Assembly: GCA_963971535.1 (NCBI GenBank)
Contig: OZ020585.1
Coordinates: forward strand, 20,790,458 to 20,854,457
DNA length: 64,000 bases
Source of the DNA: Notolepis coatsorum
Taxonomy: Eukaryota; Chordata; Actinopteri; Aulopiformes; Paralepididae
Direction of reading: 5' to 3'
In this document: one piece after another, positions 47,301 through 58,400 of the stretch
Layout of the letters: each line of letters begins with the position of its first letter
Position numbering within the stretch: position 1 is the stretch's first letter
Made by a program: the position numbers and the translations under genes
The notes under the pieces: model-generated
The model's input: the letters and a program-made list of their open reading frames with translations, nothing else
Databases searched by the model: none
Told to the model about the DNA's origin: nothing

Positions 47301-50300
47301 ATAAATGTCTACGATAACAAAAAAATGTGTAGATACTGAAAGAATGTTAGCCCACAATCCTGCCACGTCATCGTCACATGCAAGTAACGTTGCCCAAAAA
47401 AACTTTAAAAAAAAAACACAAAATGGCAGTTAGACAGAAATAATAATCAGTTGTTCACATTGGTTTAGTTTTGCTCATCAGACCGATGCAATCAATAAAC
47501 AAAATCACTATAATCATCCGATATATTTGCCGATATACAGTATATCTGCCCAATTTTGCTCATTGGATCAATACCGATAAATGAAAAAAAGAATCACCAT
47601 CATCGGCCGATAACGATATGGTCACCGATATCATGCATCCCTACTTTCGGATTATTAGAAAGACATTTAGAAATACTAATTTAGAAAGATTATTAGACGT
47701 TAGAAATACTTTTTCAATAACAGAAACTTCAACAGATCATAGCTTATCCTGCATCCATCGATAAATCTTTTTTTTTTGTAAGTCAATCGTTCGTTTTTTT
47801 TATGCAGAATGAATAATTTCCCAGAAATGAACAAGCACACCTCTAGAATCACAGTATCGTTCATAATCCTCTGCTACTAGATAAGTATGACATTTCAAGA
47901 GATGCTTCTGCATGATTGCATTCATTTGCAGAAGGCCAATAATAGTGGGAACATTTTTATAGATTTGTTGATTAAGACAAGAACATTTCACTAGTTGAGA
48001 ATATGCCGTTGACTTTTAGTTAACCAAGAACTGCATTAGTCGAGGACAGCGCAGGCCTATTAGCTTCATCGGCGACGCAAGAGAGCGCAACCTGGACGGC
48101 AAAGCAGTCAATACCGAGAGCAAAGATTCCACACTCACCTCTGCGTCAGGGTCAGTGATGAACTGGAAGGCACCGAGAGAGAATCGGAGGGTTTTATCCG
48201 TCCTCGGAGAGACGAACCGAGAGCTCGCTGGGCTTCTCTGGCTCTCCAACATGCACCTGTCGACAGCAACATCGGGACACAGAACTTTGGTTTAACCCTT
48301 TCACTACCATAATGGTTAATCCCTTTCACTGCGACACGACAGAATGGTTAACCCTTTCACTGTGACACTACAGAATGTTAATTCTTTCACTACCACACTA
48401 CAGACAGTTAAACTCTTTCACTACCACACTACAGACGGTTAACCCTCTCACTACAGAACGGTTAACCCTTTCACTACCACACTACAGAACGGTTAACCCT
48501 TTCACTACCACACTACAGAATGTTGTGGACTTCCAATGCACAATTGTCCACCGTTATGTTTACATACCCATAGTTGTCAATGATGGTGTATTTGGGGGAC
48601 AACTTGGAGCCATTGAATGGAGTTGCATAGCAACTGTTGATGTACAGCTTTCCTTCAAGTGGTAGGTTTGAAGTAGACACCTGGAAGTTAACGGTCTGGC
48701 CAAGCTGGTATATCTGGGACTTGGCGGGCATGTTCCACACATCTAAAAGAGACACATCAGTCTAGTCATCTCAACAACAATTTAGATCAAAATCTCATGT
48801 GTGTTTTCCAAGCGCTCAGTTGTCTGCAGTTCTCCTGGCTGTAGGACAACCGATGAGATGTTCTGATTGATGCGTTTCATTGGAATTGGTCGGTCTGGTG
48901 CCAAATGATAGAAAAAGAGGGTCTATGTTGAAAATAGACAGAATCATCCTTGCCAAATATCACATGGGCTACTGTGTGACCTACTGTAATAGGCCTTGCT
49001 AACATTTGTAAACCCTTTTAATAATTCCACTTAAACCCTCATTCAACCACATCCATCAATTGTTTGTCTCCATTATACATACCATCCATCAACTGAATTT
49101 GAAACACGTTCGAACGCCCCTTCAGATTTTTAAGCAGAACAGGAGTTTGCCAGGTGGGACGCACAGCCAGTTGGTACACGTGATGAGCCCTGGGCAGGGA
49201 CAGGTGTTAAGGTGTTATAACTGGGCCTATATAGGCTATATTTCATACATCAAGTGTTCAATTTCAGTATAGCGTAACACTAAAGCCTAACCTTTGAAAT
49301 CGACATTGGATGTCCACATCGACTCGATTCCTTCTGGTCGGATAGGTTTTTGGCGAGGTCAGGTAATGCAGCACATAGTTATAGACGAGATGACCAGGGG
49401 GCATCTGTCGGTGAGCAAAACCATAGTTTTAAATGGTAAAATTATGCATTTATATAGTGCTTTTTATCCAAAGCGCTTTACAATTTGTTCCTCACATTTT
49501 ACACATTCACACACACCGACGGCGGAGGCAGCCATGCTATAGGCGCCCATCGACCTGCTCATCGGGAGCAGTTAGGGGTTAACTACATGCTCCCCCGGGA
49601 GGAGCGGGAATCGAACCGGGAACCTCCGGATTACCAGGCGACTGCTCTACCTCCCGAGCGCCACTGTCTGCCTGCTGTTTTATATTACAGTGTGTTAATC
49701 GTTAACCCTTTCACTGCCGCACCACCAAAACGGTTAACCCTTTCACTGCGGCGACACACAGAAGGTTAACCCTTTCACTGCCACACTACCAAACGGTTTA
49801 ACCCTTTCACTGCGACAATACACAAAAGGTTAACCCTTTCATACGATGAATTGAAAATGGGGGACCCTGATGTAAACAAGACGAAAGTCTTTCTCTGGTC
49901 TGCAGCCCCTTAACAATTGTATGTATTGAGCCGTACTGTACTGTACCCATTCTGCAATCTGTTAATAAAGTTCTCATTCATTCATTCATTCATTCATTCA
50001 CTGCCACACTACAGAAGGTTAACCCTTTACTATCATCACACTACCGAAGGATTAACCTTCTGTAGTGTGGCAGTGAAAGGGTAACACCTCAAAAGATATT
50101 ATTGCCCAACACCCGTGTGGCAGTCTTACCTCACGTCGGGCATCGCAGGCTGTCAGAGGGTACGTGAAGAGCAGGTCACCGTACGGTCTGAGCACCCCGT
50201 TGCTACTGCAGGCGCGTCCTAACGTCAGCTCCGCGGCGCTGGCACCGAGACCGTAGAAGTGCGTTCGGACCCGCACGACCAGGTCCGCCGTGGAGCAGGT

Positions 50301-50615
50301 CACGGACACGTCCGGTTGTATATCGGACACAGCAGGCCCATTCCGACGCACAAACCGCGGGTTCTCATCAGGTCGTGTGGAGGAGGGAAATGGCTCCTCC
50401 GTGGGTGCGGAGCGTGGTGCCAGCAGCAGGTCTGGGGTCAGTTGGTGTGAAGCAGGAGATGTACCTATGTCACTACGGGAGGTCAGCTTTATGTTGCCTG
50501 CGTGTGAAGGTTTTTTCCTCCTAAGAGATTCATAAACCTCTGCTGTAGTAGAGGTTGCCAGGATAATAAGTGAAAATGCACTCCACAAAATGTACAGACG
50601 CCACTTTGTTTTCAT
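44318..50615 (-). CDS. zp3: Zona pellucida ZP3-like egg-coat protein with acidic C-terminal repeats
   Basis: The exons (minus strand) are 50615-50130, 49404-49292, 49189-49083, 48742-48568, 48256-48139, 47202-47123, 46982-46894 and 45757-44400. All phases match, and the CDS is 841 residues. A signal peptide is visible (residues 1-25, ILWSAFSLIILATSTTA). The ZP module runs from about residue 103 (VTCSTADLVVRVRTHFYGLG) to about 385. It includes QIYQLGQTVNFQVS, KLYINSCYATPFNGSKLSPK, YTIIDNYGCMLES, RTDKTLRFSLGAFQFITDPD and DDSICDCCASQC, all typical of fish ZP3/ZPC. A dibasic, furin-like KSRR lies near residue 383. The role is as a structural glycoprotein of the egg envelope. No C-terminal membrane segment is visible. 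Which fish zp3 paralogue this is cannot be decided. Confidence 0.93.
44400..45757 (-). CDS. zp3: ZP3-like last exon: Glu-rich repeated tail
   Basis: The acceptor is CTCCTTAG. The exon encodes about 452 residues after the ZP module. A Ser/Pro linker (PLLVSDQPPTPEDRF) leads to an acidic region. There, blocks of the form EGELGSDMKGSELREEEG, NEGQWIHLKM and then 5-12 Glu recur about five times. The end is unrepeated: WKVDDWVETTTVDGQEMTWY then FTWR and TAG at 44402-44400. This tail roughly doubles the usual ~420-residue ZP3. It lies downstream of the KSRR site, so it might be removed during secretion, or kept as a polyanionic domain; the sequence does not say which. Confidence 0.9.
45860..46753. 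mobile_element. Putative DNA transposon remnant, composite
   Basis: GTGGTGTAAAGTA at the left is roughly inverted by TACTTTATACACCAC at the right, and ACTTTTACTCAAGTA motifs recur inside. A separate ~330-bp repeat-like block (46290-46620, ending ACACTGCAGATTGTGTTCG) seems inserted. No clean target duplication was found. It lies in the last ZP3 intron. Confidence 0.4.
47240..47642. repeat. Decayed DNA-transposon-like sequence in ZP3 intron 5
   Basis: Repeated GATACCGATATTACCGAT and GCCGATAACGATATGG motifs, ending ATCATGCATCCCT, resemble hAT-type ends. No intact inverted repeats or duplication were found. Confidence 0.4.
48290..48525. repeat. TTAACCCTTTCACT-type minisatellite, locus 2
   Basis: About eight units of 27-31 bp in the ZP3 intron between exons 4 and 5. 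The unit is as at 38434. Confidence 0.9.
49431..49673 (-). mobile_element. tRNA-SINE, full-length copy in ZP3 intron 1
   Basis: The minus strand shows the A-box head, GGTTCGATTCCCGC B-box and the CCGTCGGTGTGTG body. It starts 27 bases upstream of ZP3 exon 2. Confidence 0.8.
49693..50092. repeat. TTAACCCTTTCACT-type minisatellite, locus 3
   Basis: The array in ZP3 intron 1 is broken by the LINE 3' end at 49849-50001 and ends with an inverted unit (CTGTAGTGTGGCAGTGAAAG). Confidence 0.9.
49849..50001 (+). mobile_element. 3'-end fragment of the same LINE family
   Basis: The plus strand here closely matches the complement of 4873-5025: AATTGAAAATGGGGGACCCT, then TTAACAATTGTATGTATTGA, then the ATTC tail. 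It is a short 5'-truncated insertion inside ZP3 intron 1, and it lands in a TTAACCC-type minisatellite. Confidence 0.85.
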
Positions 50616-50666
50616 CGCAAGAACTCGTGTCGTGTGAACTTGAATGTGTCGCCAAATGATTGATCA

Positions 50667-50680
50667 CAGGTGGATATAAT
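50667..50680 (-). promoter_or_regulatory. Candidate E-box and TATA element of ZP3-like promoter
   Basis: On the minus strand, ATTATATCC (50680-50672) lies about 60 bases before the ATG at 50615. It overlaps CACCTG (50672-50667), an E-box. Fish and mammalian ZP genes usually have short 5' UTRs and E-box control by FIGLA. The match here is positional and suggestive only. Confidence 0.35.
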
Positions 50681-50699
50681 CACTGACGAGGACAGGCCT

Positions 50700-53378
50700 T
50701 GTTAGAAAACATGGCCTCTGTGATCTCGACATATAGGCCACTGTATTAGCAGTGTGCAGTGTGTGTGAATTCAGTTTTGATAATACTGTGAGTCTTGTTT
50801 GTATCTGTTTAGTCAGACTTTATTCATAAATTATAACTTGGGCTACAGTACAAAAATTTACACAATTTTGCATCTATTGTCACATCTTTATCAAACATAC
50901 GAAATATATTTACAATGTGTACACTATATACAGCAAATATAACACAAAAGGAGAGAAGCATTTATAATTTAACAGGAGTGCTTTCCCAGAAGACTGCTTT
51001 TTTAATAGACCTTAGGATTTAAGTTTGATTTATTGAAATATGGCAGACATACTTTAATAAAAAAATTATTATAAAAAGAAAATCGTATAGGGAAATGTAT
51101 TCATGTCTGAAATGAGAAATTGGCTCGGGTCTGCAGCTTTTGTGAAAGTACATATAAATATTTAAATAATGACATACAAGATTTAATCAAACAGATTGTC
51201 ATATTATGTCATATCATATTACATGCACAACGAGTTAGGATTTTCTTTTTTCCCCCCATACAAATCATGTAATCATCATTTTCACAATACAAGTTTTCCC
51301 AAGGACACGACAATATATAGGTCCATTTGCTGGGGATGCAGATATGATAATCAATCTGTTAATACAATTTTCAATCAATCAATCAATGTGGGGAGAATTT
51401 TCTCCCAATTGACCTATCTCAAACCCCAACCCTCTTTTCTTGATCCTCCAATCACAACTGTTGAACCTAGAATCACACGTATGTCAGAAATCATGGAGAA
51501 ATGTAATTTTTTTGTCCCAATTACCCCAAACTAACAGGCTAGGTCTCGACTCTCTGGATCAGAGGATATAAAGATTATTAAGACCAAAACCTACAAGGTA
51601 TTTACTCTGCTCTCAATACACTTCCTACTCTCAGAGTCATACCCTTCAACCCTCAACCAGGAAGTCCTACGTTGCCATTGGATGCTACAACAATCATTAA
51701 ATACAGCCTGTAAAACACGTGTCATGCTTTACAACAATGTACTATTATCATGATAAACTGTTGCACTGTAGTTATTATTACAACATGTACTCCAAAAGGC
51801 AACAAGCTCTATGGATCTATGGACGTACAGTATTAAACAGAACAGCACGGTCCCAGAGTGCACACATTGGACAGGAGTCGAGGCAACAGTATAATAAACC
51901 CATGTTCATCGCAACTATGAATTATGCCGATCAAACCAACAAATATGGCTCTGACTTGTTGTAACCCTTTTTATTTAGACAACAATGGAGTTCTGTGACT
52001 TCAGGATATTTAGTTATATAACCTTGTGTGGCTAGATGGACCCTACTTATAAGTAGAAGAAATGCATTGTAGGTTTTGGTCTTTTCATTATAGGCTATGC
52101 CGACAATAAGAAAAAGTTATTATTACACAGGCCTTACCCTTATTGGCCATGAAAAAGCAGCATCGTTGTGGATCCCTACCATTTACACACACACACACAC
52201 ACACGACAGTAATTTACCACATGTACAAACTAACTAACATTATTCACACCAGCTGTGACAAAGTATCTATTTAGATTTATCTTTTTTAGAACTAAATCAT
52301 AGGCTTCCGTCTGAAAACAATAATCCCTTGGATTAATAAATTGAAATAAATAGTTAAGGAAAGCCTTTTCTCTTCCCTCGGGAAGTAAATGCTCTGCTTT
52401 TAGTAGAAATGATTTCAAAACATGCACCTCTGTATCAAAGGTAAAGCACATTAGAATACAGACATGGTTTGTCAACCTGACTGGAGATAAATACTGTATT
52501 GTTTTTAAAGCACTTTCCCCCCCCCGAACATATCTGCACTGAGGGGAAACCCTTTTCAGAAAAAATAAAGACAAATCAAATCGATGGAACACGTGAATCT
52601 GGTCAAAGAAGGAGTTGAACAGAAAATCTCATTGCAACTACAAATATACAAGATGGGTGCTTGCAAGGCAGTAATTCAATTGAACTGGATACATAGAAAT
52701 CCAATTAGCGATGTGAAAAAGTCGATGGAAGCTTGTTTCCCCCCCCCCCCCCCCCTTTCTAGTTCCCATACTAGTATTACCATTATTGTAGCAGTAATCA
52801 ACAATAAGTTAAAGGAATAGACTGTCTTTTTAACAGAGAGTAAATCTGTTAGTAACAGATCTACCATCTGTTGAAAAAGGCTGTCCATTCCTTGACTGTG
52901 GGGACTGAGCAGCAACAGAACACCAGCTTGCCTATAGCAAGGCGTCACGAGATCCTCAAGAACGTATAGTTTAATGATTTAAATACTGTAACGTTTATTA
53001 GTTCAGTCATGGTGCGAGTTGTGCGTCTGTGAAAACCGAATGTTTTTTTCCTAGCATAAACAACACTAAATCTTAAGAGAATGTTAGCCTGTTTACCATT
53101 TTGAAATATTGATTATTCACACTTTAGGCCACTGGCGCATGTGCATTAATGCCCATGTGCCTTAGATGTGAATGTGCATGCTTTAGCCTCTTACCCATGT
53201 AGACCGTAGTCTGTAGAATAGCTGTAGGTTACCTAAAACAATTGTAGCCTAGTATATTTTTATGTTCTAGGTTTATTATAGATAATATGATTAGGATGTG
53301 AATTATCTGTACACTTCATTCTATATATGTTGTGTTCCCTTTACAGAAACCACAGGTTTCACTACCACTAGAATACGT
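50700..53378. other. Intergenic region between the ZP gene and mfsd2a
   Basis: AT-rich. It holds a (CA)n tract at 52188-52204, a (CAAT)n-tailed fragment near 51340-51388 resembling a LINE end, and a C-run at 52740. No gene recognised. Confidence 0.5.
51406..51463 (-). repeat. Dispersed ~57-bp element, copy 2 of 3
   Basis: The minus strand reads CAACAGTTGTGATTGGAGGA and GGTTTGAGATAGGTCAATTG. It lies between the ZP3 promoter side and the mfsd2a 3' end. Confidence 0.75.
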
Positions 53379-53384
53379 TTTATT
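53379..53384 (-). promoter_or_regulatory. Candidate poly(A) signal of mfsd2a
   Basis: AATAAA on the minus strand, about 730 bases past the mfsd2a stop. The 3' UTR it would close contains a direct duplication at 53805-53930. Other sites further left are possible. Confidence 0.3.
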
Positions 53385-53804
53385 ATCGTGAAGCTATAAA
53401 TAAAAGGACAATTTTAAGGTAACAAGAGCTTGTTGGAACCCCTCTTCTATGACCACCAGAGTTCTAACCGGACTCTCCACAGTGATTTGAACTGTTCAAA
53501 ATGAAAAATAAAGAAAGATCATGAACATAAAGTTAGCATAAGTCCACCTTGGTGGAATAACTTATCGGCATGCCCTTAAAATAGGGCCAGATACTGTCCG
53601 TTTCCCTCAGAGGTTCACCTGAATGGAAAGTAGCACAGTTTTCCTCCAGTTGACCCAGTACTTGGATCAGGAAAAAAAGAAAATAAATCCCATTCCAACC
53701 TTAGGTTACACAGGGACACGTCCAATGTTTTTACACAGGGAAACATCCAGTCTGGTAAACAAACAAAACAAAACCACAGACGTGGGCCAATAGAAAACAC
53801 AGTA

Positions 53805-53930
53805 GGGTACAGTGGATGAAATGACGTGGGCCGTCCACTAGAGGGCCCTGTGAACTTGTGCGATCCACCGGAGGGAGTAGGGTACAGTGGATGAAATTAC
53901 GTGGGCCGTCCACTAGAGGGCCGGAGGAGG
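53805..53930. repeat. Direct duplication in mfsd2a 3' UTR region
   Basis: GTAGGGTACAGTGGATGAAA through GTGGGCCGTCCACTAGAGGG occurs twice, about 75 bp apart. A similar ~55-bp duplication (GCACTTGGCTTGACCAAACA) lies in the last intron at 54210-54310. Confidence 0.85.
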
Positions 53931-54112
53931 CCCGTGGTGTTCAGGTAGCCCTCGGGCAGCCGGCACCACAGTGTGGTCTGTGGTCTCTCCCCTGTTGGTC
54001 CAGCTGAAACCAAAAGAACACACCAGGCCCGTCCAGCCTCCCCCGGTGGTCTCGCCTGTGCAAACACGCCGGACGGCGGCGGCATTCCGGCTCTGCTTCG
54101 TCCTCGCTCTCC

Positions 54113-55347
54113 CTACACAACGCTCCCGAGCTCCGTGGAGTCAGACTCCGAATCCTGCTCACTGTCCCTGTTTAAAAGAGAGACGGGAGAACGGCCAAGA
54201 GTCACACACAAAGCACTTGGCTTGACCAAACACGGTGCATAATACATGACACTAAACGGGCCAGAGCAGAGCACTTGGCTTGACCAAACAGGGTGCATAA
54301 TACACAACACTAGTGGAGCAATTTGAGTGTTTGATTAGCATTTAGCTGAGGTATAGAATTAGATGCCAGGATGGAACTGGAGTTAGAGCCTCTCGTGTGA
54401 AGCTGTTGGTCACCAGACTACTTAGCTCTGTGGTATGGTAATTGGGCTGTTTAGTGGAGGACACAGCTCTGGTATTGTGTGTGTGTGTGTATGTATGGGT
54501 GTGTACTGTATGTATTCGGCCTAACTTACATCATCTCTAGCAGCAGTTTGCGGTTGCCTTGCCTCCTGTCCTCGTCGATGGGATAGCTCTTGAATATCAA
54601 CAGTCCCAGGACGATAAGGACCACCGGTGCAGGAGACACCAACATCTTTAGGGTTAAAATGACCGAAGGGGGCTGAGAGCAACCATTGGTCACATACCCG
54701 GCAAAGCTGCAGAAGAATGCAGAGGGAGGGAGAGGCAAATAAATTGGACATAAGTACAGTTAGGCTTGATTCCGGTTGAAGGATTAGGTTATTGTAAACC
54801 ACATGACTGGCGGTGGACTGTAAATGCAGCTAATCTCATACAGTGATCCTGTAGAGAAATATAATCCTCTCATCTCCCAGAAACACTTTGCTGTCCGAGG
54901 GAGAGATTTAGAAAACTTGAAAGGTAGAAAGTCTGTTTTGACGATGATGATTGTGGAGAAGGAGGAGAAAAGTTTGTCTGAGAGGCCCATAATTACCTAT
55001 TACAGTACAGTGATGGGAAAGTAGATTCAATAGCCCCTTTATACCTCAGTCACTGGCCCCAAGTGGTACAACAAAACAAGTGGTAAAACAAAAAAGGATA
55101 AATGGACTCACTCTAAACTGAGGGTAGAGACACCTAGAGACACTCCAGAGGCGAACTTGGTGAAGAACACGTAGAAGGAGTAGAATATGGCTTCATGACC
55201 GTGAATATCTGGGTTCTTCACCTTGAAGTCGTCAACCACATCTGGGAGCATCGACCTAAGAGGAGAGACCGCAATATATGAGGGGAAAGATGGCGAACAA
55301 AAGACAACTAGCCTAATTGGCATACAGGCCTACATATTCACTGGATG

Positions 55348-55444
<97 letters not shown>

Positions 55445-58400
55445 GACTTTATTTTAGCACATTTCAAAACTACCTGGTAAAATAAAGGTTAAAAAAATGT
55501 TCTAAACATCTGAGTCACACTCAGCAGACTGGCTGGTAGCTGGCTGTCAAGGAAAGAAAATGTCTTTGCATCTTGGGAAAACTGAATCTATATTATTTGG
55601 TTCAAAATAAGGTTGAGTAGGTCCTCAGAGCAGCCAAAACATGTGTCAAATACTTGGGCTGTGAGTTGGCCAGATCCCTGACTAGAGACTATGGGAGTTA
55701 TTACCAAGGTGAACCAGAAAATCACAGTTCTGGTGTGAAAGGCTTAATGTTTGGATAAGGAAACCCTGCATTTCTTTTTTTAAATACAGCCTCACTTTTA
55801 CGCCTGTACTACATGGTACAGTAGCACCCCCTAGCAGATTAAAACTAAACTTCAAAATAAACTAGCCAGGGTGGTAATGAACCTCAACCCCACCATGACT
55901 CACGTTGGTCCTTCCCAATTCAAGGAATTAAAATGGTTGACAGAAAATAGGGCAAGGCAGCTGAAATTGAGACTTACACATAAGATGTTGCAAGGAAATG
56001 GGCCATGGTATTTTATTTGATGCTTGTTGGGGACTCGCATGGCTATTCAACTAGAGGCAAGGCCACTGACATTGTGCCATGTAGATTTAAGACATAAGTA
56101 GCCTATGCATGTATTTACAGTACGTATGTTGATGCATGCATACATATATAATCTTTTGCCTTGCTTGGTAGTTTTATATGTATGGATGCATTGTTTTTAA
56201 TGTAGCCTATATGATGGTACCATTGTAGTTCTCTTTCCAGGAAGACAAAGATAGCAATACCATAGTCATCTGTGACTTGTCTTCCTGGAAAGAGGACCAC
56301 GATGGAAATAAGTTATCCTTCAACTTTATTGAGCCATCCGCGACATTTTCAATGAATATGTATTTGTTGCAGTGTATCGTTTTATATCTATTGTTGATAC
56401 GTCAAATAAATCAAAGGATGATAAGATAAGATATAATTATAATTTGTTAGGTTTTGTAAACGAATTGCAGGCTCTGCTAATAGATGCGATTTCTCTACCC
56501 AAACTGCATACTGTAGTCCACCTTTTAAGTCTTTTAAATATAATCAAATAATCAGAAACGACCCCCCCCCCCCCCCATTTCATGCATTCATGATGGAACA
56601 TAATACCTATGATATAGATTTGATTTTCGGAATAATAGCGTGTACAGGCAAGAAACGGCAACGTCTATAGTGGAATTGGCTATATAACTCAAATTCATGA
56701 ATTATCCTAGACCGCTCTAAAACCATACTTATATTATTCACCACGGTATAACACGGGAACGTATGGATGGAAAAACTCATTATTTTTCACATATTGAACG
56801 ATAGATAGGTGATGTCAAATGGGCCATAGTATTGTATCCATAGCTATAATATAGAATATAGTTATAGCTCTACAAACAAGGTGACGCACTCCTATCGTTT
56901 AAAGCGCGGCCTAGCTACAGCCAATAGCTGGCGCTGAATGAGTTAAGATAAGGTCATGCTTACCAAGGTAGGAGGAATGCCGCCGCCACGCTCACACCTG
57001 CTGCCACGGAAACCATGTAGGAGATGACCAGGTGGCTCTCTATGGAGACGATCAGGATCATGAAGGGAACCGCCCACTGTGGAGGGAGGAGACGTGAGAG
57101 AACGCACTCTTCACACAGACGCGTCTTTTCTGAAAGGTTGCCTTCGTTGTTCCAACGTCAAGTACACACACTACTAACTACTACTACCGGTACTAACCGT
57201 GATGCCAATGTAAACAGCCGTCTTCTTCCCGAATCGGGTCAGGAACCACTGCCAGAATGGAATGGATATGGTTCCAGAGAGCTGGACAAAAAGAAAGAAT
57301 AATTCCAATGTTAATATTTCAATTATCAAAAGACAACTTCACACGGGTGAAGTTGCGTAGAGATTTGATTTCTATGACGATGGACGTGATCCTGTGGTTG
57401 AGTGGACCTCGTTAGGGATTGTGGGAAATGTGGGAACTGGAAAAAGGACAGATTGACTGATGAAGGAAGAGGTCATGAGAAGGGCACACTACCTTTAAAA
57501 TGGGCCCTTTCTTTAACCCTGCGTGGGTGACGACCCTTGACCTCTAGGGGAGACACAGTGTGTAACATGACCACACAAGGTCAAGCCTGCCACTGATTCA
57601 GGAGAATGAGAACTGGCATGAATGATCCAAACTGACCAGAGGCAATTTCTATTTCTATTTTAAATTTTTTTTCCAATTCCACTCAGAGGGAAAGGCTGTA
57701 GGTTAAGAAGCTGCGATGAAACGACAGAATGGAGAGAGCCAGAAAAGCACCGCTGTTCCCATGGTGGCACTGACTGATCGCCCGGACAACAAAAGCTCCA
57801 CTGTGTGAGCCCGACTCTCCCTGGATCCCCTGCTCTCCTGGACTGAGTGAGCAGGGGACCGGTTCCCAGGGGCCAAAACAACACGTCCTCTCACCCTGAA
57901 AATCTGTCCTTTCAGCCCCACAGACACGCATGTCTTCACATGAGGAAAGCCCCCCCCCCCCCCCCCCCCCCAACTGATCCAGAGATGTTTAACACTATGC
58001 ACTCTGCAACGTTGAATGTATATTAAGATAAGATTAGATAAGATATTCCTTTATTGATCCTCTTGGGGAAATTCAGGCATCATAGCAGCATGGGGGAGGA
58101 TTGGGCGTATGGGTAGGAGAAAGACAATAAATATAGGCAATAATATATCATAATATTAGATCTTAATCCTGTAGGGCAGGATGGTATGGTAATAATAATA
58201 ATTCTACTGATGCCCTTCTGGTGATTTGGTATGCTTTTACTGTGGGATAGTAAATGGTAAATGTCTGCATTTATATATCTCTTTTATCTAAAGCGCTTTA
58301 CAATTTGTTCCTCACATTTTACCCATTCTATCTAGGTCGTCCTCGGACGGGCCCTCCATCGGTGCTTCCAGTCATCCCGATCCTCCATGCATCTGGCTAG

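Noticed and set aside
48290..48525. TTAACCC repeats as interstitial telomere sequence
   Set aside because: The unit is 27-31 bp and contains TTTCACTACCACAC. It is not a run of TTAGGG.
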